A stretch of 64,000 bases of DNA from Calendula officinalis. Lineage: Eukaryota; Streptophyta; Magnoliopsida; Asterales; Asteraceae. Below the pieces are notes generated by a model. The model saw only the letters and a list, made by a program, of their open reading frames with translations, had not been told where the DNA came from and made no database searches. A program made the position numbers and the translations under genes. Shown here piece by piece: positions 36,259 to 50,100 of the stretch. Numbering within the stretch: the first letter of the stretch is position 1; each line of letters starts with the position of its first letter. The stretch spans positions 30,218,873 through 30,282,872 of the forward strand of contig OY970820.1 in the NCBI GenBank assembly GCA_963853835.1. Reading direction: 5' to 3'.

Positions 36259-38554
36259 ATCTATAAAAAAAATGAGTTCCAAATTTAAAATAACATTAAT
36301 TATATGGTTTAAATGTTGATTTAACCCTTGGATTATTAAATTGGTAGTAAATGGCTTAAATGTTGGTTTAACCCTTGGATTATTAAATTTGTAGTGTAAA
36401 TGGCTCTGTGGCGATTTGAAACGAACCATCCATAAGTCGGTGTTGAAACTAATGTTCAAATAACCCCATATTGAAACCGATTGTTTAAAACCATCTATTA
36501 AATTTGCAGTAAATTTACTGTTTAATGAGTCGGTGTTGTTTAAATAAAACCAACTATTAAATATGCAGTTTAATGAAATGGTGGCAAAGGTGGCAAAGTC
36601 AGATTGAAACCAAACGTCCACATAAATGTCCACATATTAATCTAGCAATTAACATACCTTGAAATAATTTGTGTGTTCTTTATAATTTAAAACATGGAAT
36701 TTAAAACTAAAAAAATGTTTTAAATATCTTTTTTTGAATTAAAAAGATAATTGAGTTCTAAAATTGAATTCGTACATTTAAGTATATATGTTTAATGCAT
36801 TTAAGATGATCATTATACCTCAACTATACGTTTAATTATACGTTTAAATGACTTAAATGACTTGAATGCAATTATACGTTTGTGCAACTTATGTGGCTCC
36901 TTAGATTCATACTTATCAAATTCTCCATTGAAGGGATACACCTTATTCTCTCCTTATAAATTCCTTCTAATTCAACCCTAACCTTCTCATCCTCTTAACA
37001 AACCCTCCAATTACTCTGATCAAATTGCATCACCTCTTCCAAACGTCATGCAGTGATGTGATTAATTTACCACATAAGGTTATATGTATATTTGTCGTGC
37101 TAGAATATTTTTGGTGTATATACCTTCTTATTATAAAAATAATAAGAAAATTACTCCAATCAGATTCCATCATTTCTTTCAAAAGCCATGTGGTGATGTG
37201 ATTACTTTCCCACATCAAAAAAATTTACATTACAGGCGAAAGTTATGGATGACACTATATTCCTCAACTAGAAATTTCAACAATTTTATTTTATTTTTAT
37301 TATATATCTACTTTAGTGAAATTAAAGTTTATTGTTGTAGATAGAAAATCCACCTTTGGATTTTGAAACGGATTTAAATTCGAGAGGGGAATATCTTCAA
37401 CATGGCTTAAAAGTTGTATCTTTACTATTTAAGTTTATGTCTTATCTCTAAATATTGTTTTTCTTGGAGAATTGGAGAATCCAATTGTGGTGTTGCTAAA
37501 TATTGTTGATATTGTAATCAAATTTATGATAGGAACTCATGGTTTTATCCCAAATAATTAGGACTAAATTTCACGTTTAATTTATGAATTCATGAATTTA
37601 ATTTCTTTATTTACGAGTTTCTAAGAGCATACGTGATACATGTTCAATCCAATTTATGTTGTTTCATATTATAGACTGCATTTTTGGATATCCAAAAATG
37701 TTCGTTTTTAATGATTGTCTAACATGGTAATATAAGGAGAAACATAGTAAAGGTCATGACTCGAGAAGGCCAACAAATATTTTTTCTTACAATGGATCGA
37801 GACCTTCATCTAATAAAGTTGCAAGCTTATATATGTATTTATGTTTGTTGTTCCTTTAAAGTAAGCAAAACTCATTCCTATACTTTCACCCTTCTTAAGA
37901 CATTTTGAACATAATTTGATTTATGTGGGTATCGTGTAAATTGTGGATGTAAGTTGCCAATTTTATACTTAATTCGATTATTATTTTCTGAAAATATATA
38001 ATATGTAGATTATTTTATCTTTCTTTAGAAAATTTCATGACGGTTAATCGAGTAGTGTTTGACGCGAGAAAAACGAGTTGGGTTGGAAAGCTTCTAATTA
38101 TGTGTAAACTCTTCATTTTCTAATATATTTACTATTTATTATAATTATATGATTAAGGGGTGATTGTGTTTAGTTTTAGCTTACAATGCTATAGAATCAA
38201 ATACTTTACGAATAAGCGCGTTGGCTCCCCTAAGGGTTCTCCATCTATGTCAGTGGGACCAGAAGAAACGTCAAGAAATGATTGAACTAACCCAAGTCAG
38301 ACTCAACCCGAAAACATTGCATCAACATTATCATACACATATTTCATAATTATAGTCTCTATACTTACTAATTTTTCATGATCATGTTGTAATATGTTTT
38401 TGTTTTGTTGTCCATAGAGATATGATTGAGTATAGTATATAGTATAGAATCATGTCACATGTGATGTATATATACAATCATTTCACGCGAAATGCATACA
38501 TACAATCACATTCACACACGTTGATTTTTACCAATAATTACTTATCATAAACAA
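36259..38554. other. AT-rich repeat unit between two related hairpins
   Basis: Opens TCTATAAAAAAAATGAGTTCC-like (36260-36280), a start seen elsewhere in 31264-33430. It contains small direct duplications (36300-36400: TTTAACCCTTGGATTATTAA twice; 37020-37210: a TGATGTGATTA segment twice) and copies of the block found at 31625-31810. No gene is supported. Confidence 0.4.
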
Positions 38555-38590
38555 AGCCCGTACATCGCACGGGCTATGCTGCCTCATTAT
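38555..38590 (+). other. Second GC-rich hairpin with the ATGCTGCCTC tail
   Basis: AGCCCGTAC-ATC-GCACGGGCT (38555-38575, one mismatch) followed by ATGCTGCCTCATT. The upstream ~35 bases also match the copy at 36228 (ATAAACAAAGCCCG / GTGAACAAAGTCCG). Confidence 0.4.
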
Positions 38591-38813
38591 GTATAAAAAT
38601 GAGTTATTCTAATTAGTTCTAGTGCGGATATTCGTTTTATGGATATTTTGAAATTATTGCAAGTGAACCTCCTTAGTAACAATGAAGTATTTTTATTTCT
38701 TATAAATATTAAATTTTTAAACATTCTAGAAATTTCAGTTTTTCTAAGAGATAAGCCATATCTATTTGGACTCAGTCTATAGTTATTATGTTTTGGTACA
38801 TGATAAAATGATA

Positions 38814-39077
38814 CTCCCTCCGTCCCATAAAAACTTCTCATTTGAGTTTGATACAAGTTTTAAGGTTATGGTTAGTGATGGGGACATTGGTAATAATTTT
38901 GATTAAAATATAAGATTGATTTGGAGAGAGAAAGATAGTTAGTGGATAGTAAGTGGTTGGATCTTTAGTAATAATAATATTTTATTATGTGGAGGCCATC
39001 AAATGTATGAAATGAAAAGTTTTTTGTGGGACAAAAACTTAGGATGAAATGAGAAGTTTTTTGTAGGACGCAAGAAG
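38814..39077. mobile_element. Stowaway-type MITE, 264 bp
   Basis: Left end CTCCCTCCGTCCCATAAAAA, right end complementary (…AGGACGCAAGAAG), flanked by TA at 38812-38813 and 39078-39079. A different subfamily from the copies at 5444 and 12324. Confidence 0.75.
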
Positions 39078-39079
39078 TA

Positions 39080-40215
39080 TATGAATAGGACAAAATAAAA
39101 TTGGTAATGCTTTGGATGCCATTAATTGCAAAATGTGAAATAAATGCTTACCAATAAAAGGAGGTTTCCTTTAAAAGCCACTAACACGTAAACCTATGGT
39201 TGCCAACTTGCGAACACAAATCAACTACTTGCATTGAATGCTTCTACTAGAAGATTTGAAAAGTAGGATATATTTGTTCAAAATGATGATTTTATTTTTA
39301 GGAAAATCTTACCATTCACTTTACAGATTAACTTTTATCTATGTACATCAATTTTAATGTACAGCAATTTTATACTAAAAAGACAATTCTACCTTTTCTA
39401 CTTAACACCTTCTTCCCAAAACTTCTCTAACCCTAAATACAGAACACTCGTGATTATGCTTCTTATACCTCACCACCATTTTTCACATCACCACACCTCT
39501 CATACTTCTCAAGAACAAGAAAAGTCAAATCTTTTATTTTAACCAAATAATATTAACCCCAAATCGCAGCTCTCTCCTATCCATTTGTTCTTCAAATTTC
39601 AAAATCATTAAAACTTAGAAGCCTCAGCTTCCATCTTCATCTTCGTCACCAAATATTAAAAAACTTACATATTTTGCTTCAATATCGCTCCTTTCTACCC
39701 CATGGCCTTCAAGAGAAGATGAACCTTTTAGGGTTACAACTACATCGTTCATCAAGCAATCAAATTTTATACCAGTTTCATCTCCTCAATCACCTGATTT
39801 TTTAAACAATTTGAGTGTAATCGAAGATATCCAATTGCTAAATTTGACTATAATTGATGAGGATCCACTTTCTGGAAACCCAAATTTCCATCCAAAATCA
39901 AAACTCAAAATCAGTTCTTCAGTTAAACACGAATCGAATATAAAAATCGAACTAATCACAAACTGAATGCTTACATAAGTGTTTTAATTCACGAACGGAA
40001 GTGGAAAAAAATTGTTGTGCCTAGAGTATGTAGGTTAGAGATTTTGAGAGAAATCAAGATGTTAAAACGATGATGAAATTGTTAGCGATCCCTAAAAAGA
40101 AAAAGGGTATACTTGTTTTTTAACATAAGATTGCTCTACATGATAAAAGTTGCTCTTCCCTTCACTTTATTCTTTCGTATGCTTGTTAATATAATAATTT
40201 CCTGTGTTTAAATTG
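39080..40215. other. Intergenic
   Basis: A CT-rich stretch (39390-39900) resembles a 5' UTR or a decayed exon (repeated serine/proline codons), but no open frame of note is present. Confidence 0.3.
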
Positions 40216-40618
40216 ATCAATTTTTTTTTTAATGGTAATTATATTAAAAAACATGGGATTAGCAAGAAACTAGACCAACAAAACAAGAACAAGAACACAA
40301 ATCAAAAAAGAAACATAGGATTACAACACCATAAACTTCAATCTAAGCAAGACAACCTTAGCTTTGACCTATTTTTAATCCAAAAGAACGATTGAGTTTG
40401 GGCTTTCATGACAATCAAAACTCGAGCCAGGATTGCTCGATTAAAAACCATCTTATTCCGACGTAACCATAAAGACCATAAAACTGAAAGACTCAGGTGA
40501 AAAATACTTGTGTCTTCTTCAGACTTAACTCCAAGAGCCTCCCCAATTGAGAATGTGATCAACTGAAAAAATAACTGAAAAATTATGAACCACCATCTAC
40601 AGAAGCCCCACAATATTT
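40216..40618 (-). mobile_element. 3' fragment of an L1-type LINE
   Basis: Minus strand: a Trp-rich stretch (FCRWWFIIFQ), then SVLWSLWLRRNKMVFN and AQTQSFFWIKNRSK, typical of the C-terminal zinc-binding region after plant L1 reverse transcriptase. It is followed by the 3' UTR with TAATATAATTACCATT and an A tail (T10 at 40221-40230 on the plus strand). The rest of ORF2 is missing and the frame shifts at about 40560, so it is a 5'-truncated relic. Confidence 0.7.
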
Positions 40619-40829
40619 GATTTATGTTACTTTGTAACAAAATATAAAAAAGTAATTTATGTGATGTGTAAATTTTCATAATCAAAGTTACTACTTCCTC
40701 TGTATAAAATAAGTAATACATTCAGGTTTATAGGTTTATTTAGAGAAAATATTAATGAACGTAAGATTCGAATAAATTAGAAGGTTAGTAAGGAATGAAT
40801 CTCATACATATTGATTAAAATAAGTCTAA

Positions 40830-40831
<2 letters not shown>

Positions 40832-40911
<80 letters not shown>
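40832..40911. repeat. (TA)n microsatellite
   Basis: About 80 bp of TA dinucleotide. No element with the A/B TIRs borders it. Confidence 0.95.
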
Positions 40912-41142
40912 CTAATTTTACCAAATTAAAGATAGTTTGAGGTGTTACGGCCACAATGCAAATAATCAACTTTCTATAAACGTATAAAACAATCTAGTTA
41001 TCAAACTCTTCCGACTTAAATATTTACAATAGCTAGAAAAACCAAAACAAAAAATTTTCTAAAAAGACAACAATGCCTGACATCTTCAACATCTTACCAT
41101 CACTCATAAACTGCAAACTTGAATTCGCATCTAAAAAAGCTT

Positions 41143-44100
41143 TTAAACATCCGATGGGCTTTCAAATAGTTTGTTCCCAGGGGTTTTCGAGCCAGCTGGA
41201 CTGTTCTCGTTCATGTTTGAATTGTTCTGTCCTGCTTCGTGTATGTTGTCAGTTGACCGAGGTTGACCATCAGCTGAGGGGTCCGTACTGTGAGTGACAT
41301 CTGGTCTGGATGAGAAACGGACAGCTGAACTAAACATGGGTTGCATCAAGCATCGTTTGTCAAAGATTTCACGTAGAGATACTCGACAAACGGGACATGT
41401 GCAATGTTGTTGTAGCCATATGTCGATACACGATGAATGGAAAAAATGTCCACAAAAAGGTAGAATACGAAGTGTATCATCGGCTTTGTATTCCGAAAGA
41501 CAAACTATGCATCTACAATAACGAAACAAAGCATGGGTAAGATTAGTCGGTGTTAACGATCCGAGTCGAGTCGAATATCAGGAAATTTGGAAAAAGATCA
41601 AAATACCCTCATAGGCTAAGCACGTGAGGTGATTCAACAGACTAATTTAGACGGAGGGATAGAAATTTGGGAAATCGTGAACCATAGGGACAAAAATCAC
41701 CGGAAAAAAAATTCCCTTAAAAATAATTTACTATGGGGGTGTAAATAAGGGTGCTTATGGCTTATAAGCTTAAATAATCCCTTTATAAGCCATAAGCACC
41801 CTTATATAAGCTTCCCAAACACCCCCCTATATATACTAATTTTGTTAATTAAAGGTGTTAACGAATTGACCCGTTTATCGACAACCCATCCCGGACATGA
41901 CCCGTTAATGAAACGGGTTTGGCAGATCGACATGTTTACGGCATGTTTAGACCCAACTCTAACCCGTTTATGTTTTTGTGAAGTCTCGACAATTGCCAAC
42001 CCTAGTTACAAGTCAAGTGGTCAAAAAAAGCCATCACACCAAAAAGTCAACCAGGCAAGACTGAATAGTCTATTAAGTGTTAGAGCAAATCACAGATCAA
42101 CTTAGTACTGATGCTGCAGTTAGTGATAATTATGTTTATTACTGATGGGGCAGAAACATTTACTACTGATGAAGTTGATGCTGGTGTTCTCTATAACTTA
42201 GTTACTACTGATCATACAAAGATTGAAGATACTACTGATCATTGTAGTTACTACTGACGTTGGTTTCTGGACTTACTACTGATCACCAAGTTTACTACTG
42301 ATGGTACTTATTTACTACTGGTGATTGGTTTTACTACTGATACGCGTTTATGGAACATATCAAGTCCGAGATCTTCGCAGAGATAGTTATAGAATGTAAA
42401 TCAATGTATATCGTTTATAATTAGATGTAAATCGTATCCTAGAATAACTAGGGTAAATAGTTTAGCTTCAAGGACTATTATATATAGTTCCTTACGAATT
42501 GTAAACGTACGTGTGTATTGTTAACTTAATAATATACATTGAAGCTTTTTGTGAAACTGTGTTCTTAATATTTCTCATATTGTTCATACAGTTCATTGTT
42601 CTTAATTATTGATATAGTGTTGATCCGCTGCAACTTCTATCATCAATTAGATCTAAGGTGTTTATTAACTTGTCTATAGTTAATCGATCCTGACAAGTGG
42701 TATCAGAGCTTATTGGTTCTAGATCTACTATTTGTTAAGAACAACAAAAAGTTTTAATCTTTAAAACACACACATTATTAATCATGACTGATAATAATGA
42801 AAGCACTCAGGCCAACAAAATTCCTATACTCACACCCAATAACTTTGGGATGTGGAAGAATCGTATTAAGCAATACATGCTTATTACAGATTATTCCATG
42901 TGGGAAGTCGTTTGTGAAGGAAACAAAACTGGTCAACTTCAAGCAAGTAGCTCTGCAACTGAGGCAGACAAACTTAAATGTGAGAAGGAGAAGAAAGATA
43001 AAGGCATCGAACTCAAAACTCTAAGCACTCTCTTACTGGCCATTCCTAATGATTATCAACATCTCTTTGTTGAATATGATGATGCAAAAATACTATGGGA
43101 AGCACTGGAGAAGAGATTTGTTGGGACAAAGAGCACCAAGAGGAATATGAAGTCTGTTCTCAAACAAGACTTTGAAAATTTCAAAGGAAAGCCCAATGAA
43201 ACACTCACTCAAGTGTTTGACAGATTCAACAAACTAATTGGTGAACTCAACCAAGTTGGTGTAAAGATGGATCAAGAGGATGTCAACATGAAGTTTCTAA
43301 GGTCTCTTAGTGAAGAATGGGCCATGTACACAGTGGTGTACAGACAAAGAGATGCTTTAGAAGAAAAGGAGTTAGATGAACTCTATAATGATCTCAGAGT
43401 GTTTGAAACTGAGGTAAATCACAAAAACCCTTCTATTTCTTCTAACAATGCTGCTTTTGTGTCTAGTACAGGTCAAGGACAAGAAACCTCCGCAGGAAAG
43501 GCTGCAGATTCTGAGGATACTGCAAGAGAATCCTTCTTCACTAGTCATGTGCATACTGCATTGATTAGTGATGACTTGGAACAACTGAATCCAGATGATC
43601 TTGAGGAGATGGATCTTAAATGGCAGATGGCTATGCTGAGCCTAAGGACCAAAAGATTCCTAAAAAGAACTGGAAGGACAAGCCTCAATTTCAACAAAGG
43701 TGACAAAGCAGGATTTGACAAAACTAAAGTCAAATGTTACAACTGTAACAACCTTGGTCACTTTGCAAAAGAATGTCCTCAACCAGACAAAAGATCAAAA
43801 TCAACTGCTCTTGTGTCACAACAAGGACAAGGATATGACTGGAGCTTCCAAGCAGAAGAGCATGCTCAAAATCAAGCTCTCATGGCCTTTACTGACAACA
43901 AAACTGAGGTAAAATCTAAACCTTGTACTCCTGAATGTGCTAAAATTATTAAAAATCTAGAAAAAGAAAACAATAAATTAAATGAAGATTTAGCAAAAGC
44001 AATCAGAAGAAATTATGAGTTTGATGGGGTGATTGCTGATCAAGAACATCAAATAAAGGTGTACAAGATGATTGATCAACGGATCAAGGAAGAATTGCTT

Positions 44101-47100
44101 CAAGCTGTGGATGAGAAAGAGTTTTATGAAACAAAAAATAATGAACTAACAAGTAAAATAGAAGAATGTCAACTTGAAATTGAACAAAATAAATTAACAA
44201 TTAAAAAGTTTGAAAGAAGCACTAAAATTCTTGATGAATTAACTAATAATCAAACTACAGAAAAGGTTGTTCATGGGGTGGGATATCATGCTGTACCACC
44301 TCCATATAAAATCATTCCACCTCTTAAAAACAGTTCAGAAAGAATCATTAATGAATTAAAAACTGAAAATCAAACTGAATCATCTAATGAAACATCTGAA
44401 TCAAATAATTCTTCTGATGATGAACAATCAATTGAATTTACTATATCTCAAAGTGAATCACCAAAATCAATTGATACAAGTTTTCACACAGCTCAAAGTC
44501 CAAATGAATCTCCCAAATATAATGCAGATAATGTACCAAAAATTTTAACAAGGGGGAATGAAAGAAATAAAACACAACTCTTAGACCAAAGAATACCTGA
44601 AGGTGCTAAAAATAAGAAACTAAGATGTGTTATATGCAATAAAATGAACCATTTAGCAAAGGATTGTCACTACAATCCAATAAACTGCAAAGAGTTAAAA
44701 GAATTTAAAGTTCTTAAAGAAAATGCTAAAACTCAAAAGTTAAAAGTTACTACTGGTCATTCAGTAGTAAATAAAATTAAAAATCCAATTGTTGAAGATC
44801 CAAGATTTGGAAGAAGTAAACCAAGGTTTGTTCAAAACAGAAGAGCTGGAAGCCCAAAGTACAGCAATTACTTCAAGAATAATGGAAAATCCAATCAAAA
44901 TAAACAATATTTTAAATTTTCCAACACCAGTAGAAACTCTAACAAATTTACTACTGGTGTTAACCCTAATTATAATGCTGTATGGTACCAGTACAAGAAT
45001 ACTACTGGTAATAACCCTAATTTCAAAAATACTACTGCTCCCAAAACAAATTTCAAAAACACTACTGGTGTTAACCCTAAAAACACTACTGGTCATTCTA
45101 AACATGGTAAGTACCCAAATACTACTGGTCCATCAGTAGTAAAGTATTCAAAAGCTAAAAACAATGGGTATAAACCAAGATCAGTAGGAAATTCTCACAC
45201 CAGTAATAACTACAAAAGGACAGTAGTAAAACAAAATACCAGTAATAAACAAGTATGGGTACCAAAAGTCTTTAAAGTTAAATCCCCAAAAGCTCATTTC
45301 TCAAAGGATGAACCCAAGACATATAAAGCTTGGGTTCCCAAACTTAACTAATCCTTTACTCTCTTGTGCAGAGCATTCAGATCCCAGAAGAAGGTAGAAC
45401 ATGGCATATTGATAGTGGATGCTCAAGGCACATGACTGGAAATCTGCAAATTCTTAAAGATTTCAAGTCCTTTGATGGTGGATTTGTGGCTTTTGGTGAG
45501 AACCCAAAAGGAGGTAAGATCACAGGTAAAGGTACTGTTACAAATGGAAAGATTACCTTTGATGATGTATTTTATGTAGCTGAGCTAAAATACAATCTTG
45601 TCAGTGTGTCTCAAGTATGTGATAAGAAGAATAAAATTCTTTTCACAGACATTGAGTGCATCATTCTTTCTCCTGATTTTATATTAGATGAAAAATATGT
45701 TGTTTTAAGAACCCCAAGGAGAAACAATGTGTATTGCCTAGATATAGGGGGAGAACTCATTTCTTCAAATGAGGTCAACTGCTTTATATCCAAGGCAAAC
45801 ACCACTGAATCAGAACTTTGGCATAGAAGGATGTGTCACACAAATTTTAAAAACATGAATAATTTAGTAAAAAGAAATCTGGTCATTAGACTACCCCAAA
45901 AACAATTCATGTGTGATCATCACTGTGTTGCTTGCCTAAAAGGTAAACAACACAAGACTTCTCATAAGTCCAAAATTGTTAACTCTATTTCTGTTCCTTT
46001 ACAGCTCTTACATATGGACCTTTTTGGACCAACAAATGTAATGAGTATTGGAAAGAAACAATATTGTCTTGTTATTACTGATGACTTTTCCAGATATACA
46101 TGGGTTTTCTTTCTCAGGACAAAGGATGAAACAAGTGAACTCATAAAGAACTTAATTATCAAACTGGAAAACACATCTGATCAAAAAGTGAAAGCCATAA
46201 GATGTGATAATGGCACAGAATTTAAAAATACTAACCTAATTAACTTTTGTGATCTTAAAGGTATTGACAGGCAATACAGCTCACCTAGAACTCCACAACA
46301 AAATGGTGTAGCTGAAAGAAGAAATAGAACCATCATTGAAGCAGCAAGATCAATGCTAGCAGACTCAAAATTACCAATCACTTTTTGGGCAGAAGCTGTT
46401 AATACTGCTTGTTATGTTCAGAACAGAGTATTAATAGTGAAGCCACATCTTAAAACACCATATGAACTTTTTAATAAAAGAAAACCTTCTATAAGTTTCT
46501 TAAAATCATTTGGTTGTCCTTGTACTATTCTGATTACAAGAGAACAAATTGGTAAGTTTGACTGCAAAGCTGATGATGGAATCTTTGTGGGATACTCTAC
46601 TCAAAGCAAATCATACAGAGTATTCAACAAAAGACTAAGGATAATTGAAGAAAGCATCAATGTATCCTTTAATGAAAATGTACCTAACGAACAAGGAAAT
46701 GGTCCAGATTGGCTATTTGACATAGACAATCTAACCAAATCCTTTAATACTAATATGAATTTCAATGCAGGTAATTCAAATTGTCTTAATCAAAAAGAAG
46801 GAACATCATCTGTTAATACTGGTCAAGAAAAGATGAGATACATAGTTGTTGATACTCCTCCCATAGTTAATACTGATGTCAGTAATAACTCAAATTTTGA
46901 AAGCAGTAGTAACTCTGAGAATGAAGTCAGTAGTAATTCCACTACTACTGGTACCAGTAATAGTACTGAAAATACTACTGGTCCCAACTATAACCTAGAT
47001 TCTCAAGATACTACTGATACCAGTAACAACTTCAATACTACTGATCTCAATGAATATGATAGCAGTAGTAACTCTGACCAAAATAATGATGAACCAAATA

Positions 47101-50100
47101 CTAATGACAATGAAGGATCTCAAGAAGAACAACTACCTGAGGCAAATGAGTCCAACCTTGAAAATCAACTAGTGGTTGATAAAGCTACAACAACAAGGAC
47201 TCAAAAGAACCATCCATTAGACCTTGTTCTAAGTGATGTTAACTCACCACTTCAAACAAGAAGCAAATTAAACAAAAGTTTAACTGCAAATATGTGTAAT
47301 ATAAGTTTAATTGCTAATGAATGTATGTATGAATGCTTTCTGTCTCAGGATGAACCAAAGAAGATTCAACAAGCAATGAAGGACTCAAACTGGATTGAGG
47401 CAATGCAAGAAGAACTCCTTCAATTCAAGTTACAAGCTGTTTGGACACTGGTACCTCTACCCAAAGGAAAAAGAGCCATTGGAACAAGATGGATCTTTAG
47501 AAACAAGAAAGATGAAAGAGGGATAGTGATCAAGAATAAAGCCAGACTTGTAGCCCAAGGATACACTCAAGAAGAAGGTATAGACTATGATGAAGTATAT
47601 GCTCCTGTTGCCAGAATTGAAGCAATAAGAATATTCCTAGCATATGCTTCATTCAAAAGGTTTAAAGTCTATCAAATGGATGTGAAGAGTGCTTTCCTGT
47701 ATGGGAAGATTGAAGAAGAAGTTTATGTTTGCCAACCTCCAGGATTTGAAGATCCAAAACATGGTGATTATGTGTTCAAATTGGATAAAGCTCTATATGG
47801 CCTACATCAGGCACCAAGAGCATGGTATGACACACTATCATCATACTTATTAAAGAACAATTTCAAAAGAGGAGCCATTGATAAAACTCTATTCACAAAG
47901 AAAGTTAAAGATGATATCCTACTAGTACAAATCTATGTAGATGATATCATCTTTGGTTCAACCAATGATACACTGTGCAAAGAATTTGAAGAGCTGATGC
48001 AGATTAAATTCAAGATGAGCTCCATGGGTCCAATGAACTTCTTCCTTGGACTCCAAGTCAGTCAAAGAACTGATGGTATTTTGATAAATCAATCAAAATA
48101 TGTCAAAGACATCTTGGAAAAGTTTGACTTGAAAGACAGTAAAAGTGCTAGTACACCAATGGAAACACACAAACACCTACATCCTGATGTTGAGGGGGAG
48201 GATGTAGATGAACACTTATATAGATCAATGATAGGATCCTTGATGTACTTAACTGCATCAAGACCTGACATTATGTATAGTGTTTGTGTGTGTGCAAGAT
48301 ATCAAGCAAGACCCAAAGAACTACACTTGCAGGCTGTTAAAAGAATATTCAGATACTTAAAAGGCAAACCATCACTAGGTCTATGGTATCCACATGACTC
48401 ACCCTTTGAACTAATAGCCTATACAGATAGTGACTATGGAGGTGAATGTCAAGATAGAAAGTCCACTACTGGTGGATGTCAATTCTTTGGATCAAGACTA
48501 GTGTCATGGCAATGTAAGAAGCAAACAAATGTATCAACATCTACTGCTGAAGCAGAATATGTAGCTGCATCTGCTTGCTGTGCTCAAGTTCTATGGATTC
48601 AAAATCAGCTTCTAGACTTTGGTATCTCTATCCTTAAAACTCCTATTTTTATTGATAATCAAAGTGCTATTAGTATTGTGAATAATCCAGTAAAACATTC
48701 AAAAACTAAACACATTGAAATAAGATTTCACTTTATAAGAGATTGTAATGAAAAGAAATTAATCAAAGTAGTTAAAATCCATACTGATGATCAATTAGCA
48801 GATCTTTTTACAAAAGCATTTGATGTAGGAAGATTCAACTTCTTGGTCAGCAGTATTGGAATGATTTTAATAACTTAAAATCTCTCTTAAAATTATGTGT
48901 AAAGTTAGTGTTGTAAAATATTAGTTTCTTAAGTGTTTTACTACTAGTATTGCTGTACTACTGGTGTGAAAGTGTATGCACAAAATACTACTGATAGTTC
49001 ATTACTACTGGTGTATTTTAGGTTTACACGGATACTACTGGTAAGTCAGTACTACTGGTATTCACATATACTACTGGTCTTATGTGGTAATGGTTACTAC
49101 TGATGTCTATAATTACTACTGATGTCAAAATCCTTAGTCATTTCTGATGTTAGTAGTTACTACTGACGTTTTACTACTGATATCTTATTTACTACTGGTC
49201 TTTCATAAACACAATTACCAAACTAACCCCCATGAAAATAACCGTTATGTTATGATTCGAAGGCTATTTTCGTAGTTTTGCAGGTTTAATCGAAAGATAT
49301 AAAAGGCGGCAGATGATTAATTTAGCATTATCTTCACTTCGATTCTCTAAACACCTTTCGATAAACCCTAGTTTACGATCAAAAACACTTCATCTTTAAC
49401 AAAATTCTTGCAAAATCTCAACAACAATGGCAACTTTACAAGCTCTCGATGTGCAAACCGATCTCAAATACTCAGAATTTCACAACATGGTTGCATTTTT
49501 AAAAAATCCCGACGGAACAAAAGATTTCCGTCCAATCGTAAAATTCTTGAGAAATTCGTATATACAGTTTGCCTTAACTGTAAAGCCGAAGGCATATCAA
49601 CAGCACTTGGTGGATTTCTGGACCAATGCTGAGCGAACAGAAGGAACCACATCATCAATGATAAAATCGAAAGTAGATGGAAAGTACATCACTGTAACTG
49701 AACAATCAATCAGACATCATCTACAACTTCATGATGATTCAGGTATGTATACTCTTCCTAAGGAATACATTGCTGATACTTTAAATAAAATGGGGTATGA
49801 AGGCAGACTTAATATTGTAACTTTTCAAAAAGGCCTTCTATCCCCACAATGGAAATTTCTGGTTCATACCATTCAGCATTGTATTTCTCCTAAAAGAAGT
49901 ACTTGGAATGAGTTTAACAAGGCAATAGCATCTGCTGTTGTATGTTTATGCACAGACCAAGTATTCAATTTTTCTAATATGATTTTTGATGGTATGTTGG
50001 GAAATCTTAGTTCTTCTAAATTTTTAATGTATCCCAGATTTCTACAACATATCATAAACTGTGAATTACAAAACTTGTCAACTCCTAAAAACATTTTTGT

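Noticed and set aside
39357..39900. Possible exon
   Set aside because: Ser/Pro-rich translation in places, but frequent stops and no splice sites that give a coherent product.
40684..40830. Further Stowaway MITE
   Set aside because: A TIR-like CTTCCTCTGTATAAAATAAG occurs at 40692, but I found no matching right end.
44761..45139. Alternative-frame ORFs on both strands in 3' gag
   Set aside because: Shadows of the gag frame in a low-complexity, motif-rich region.
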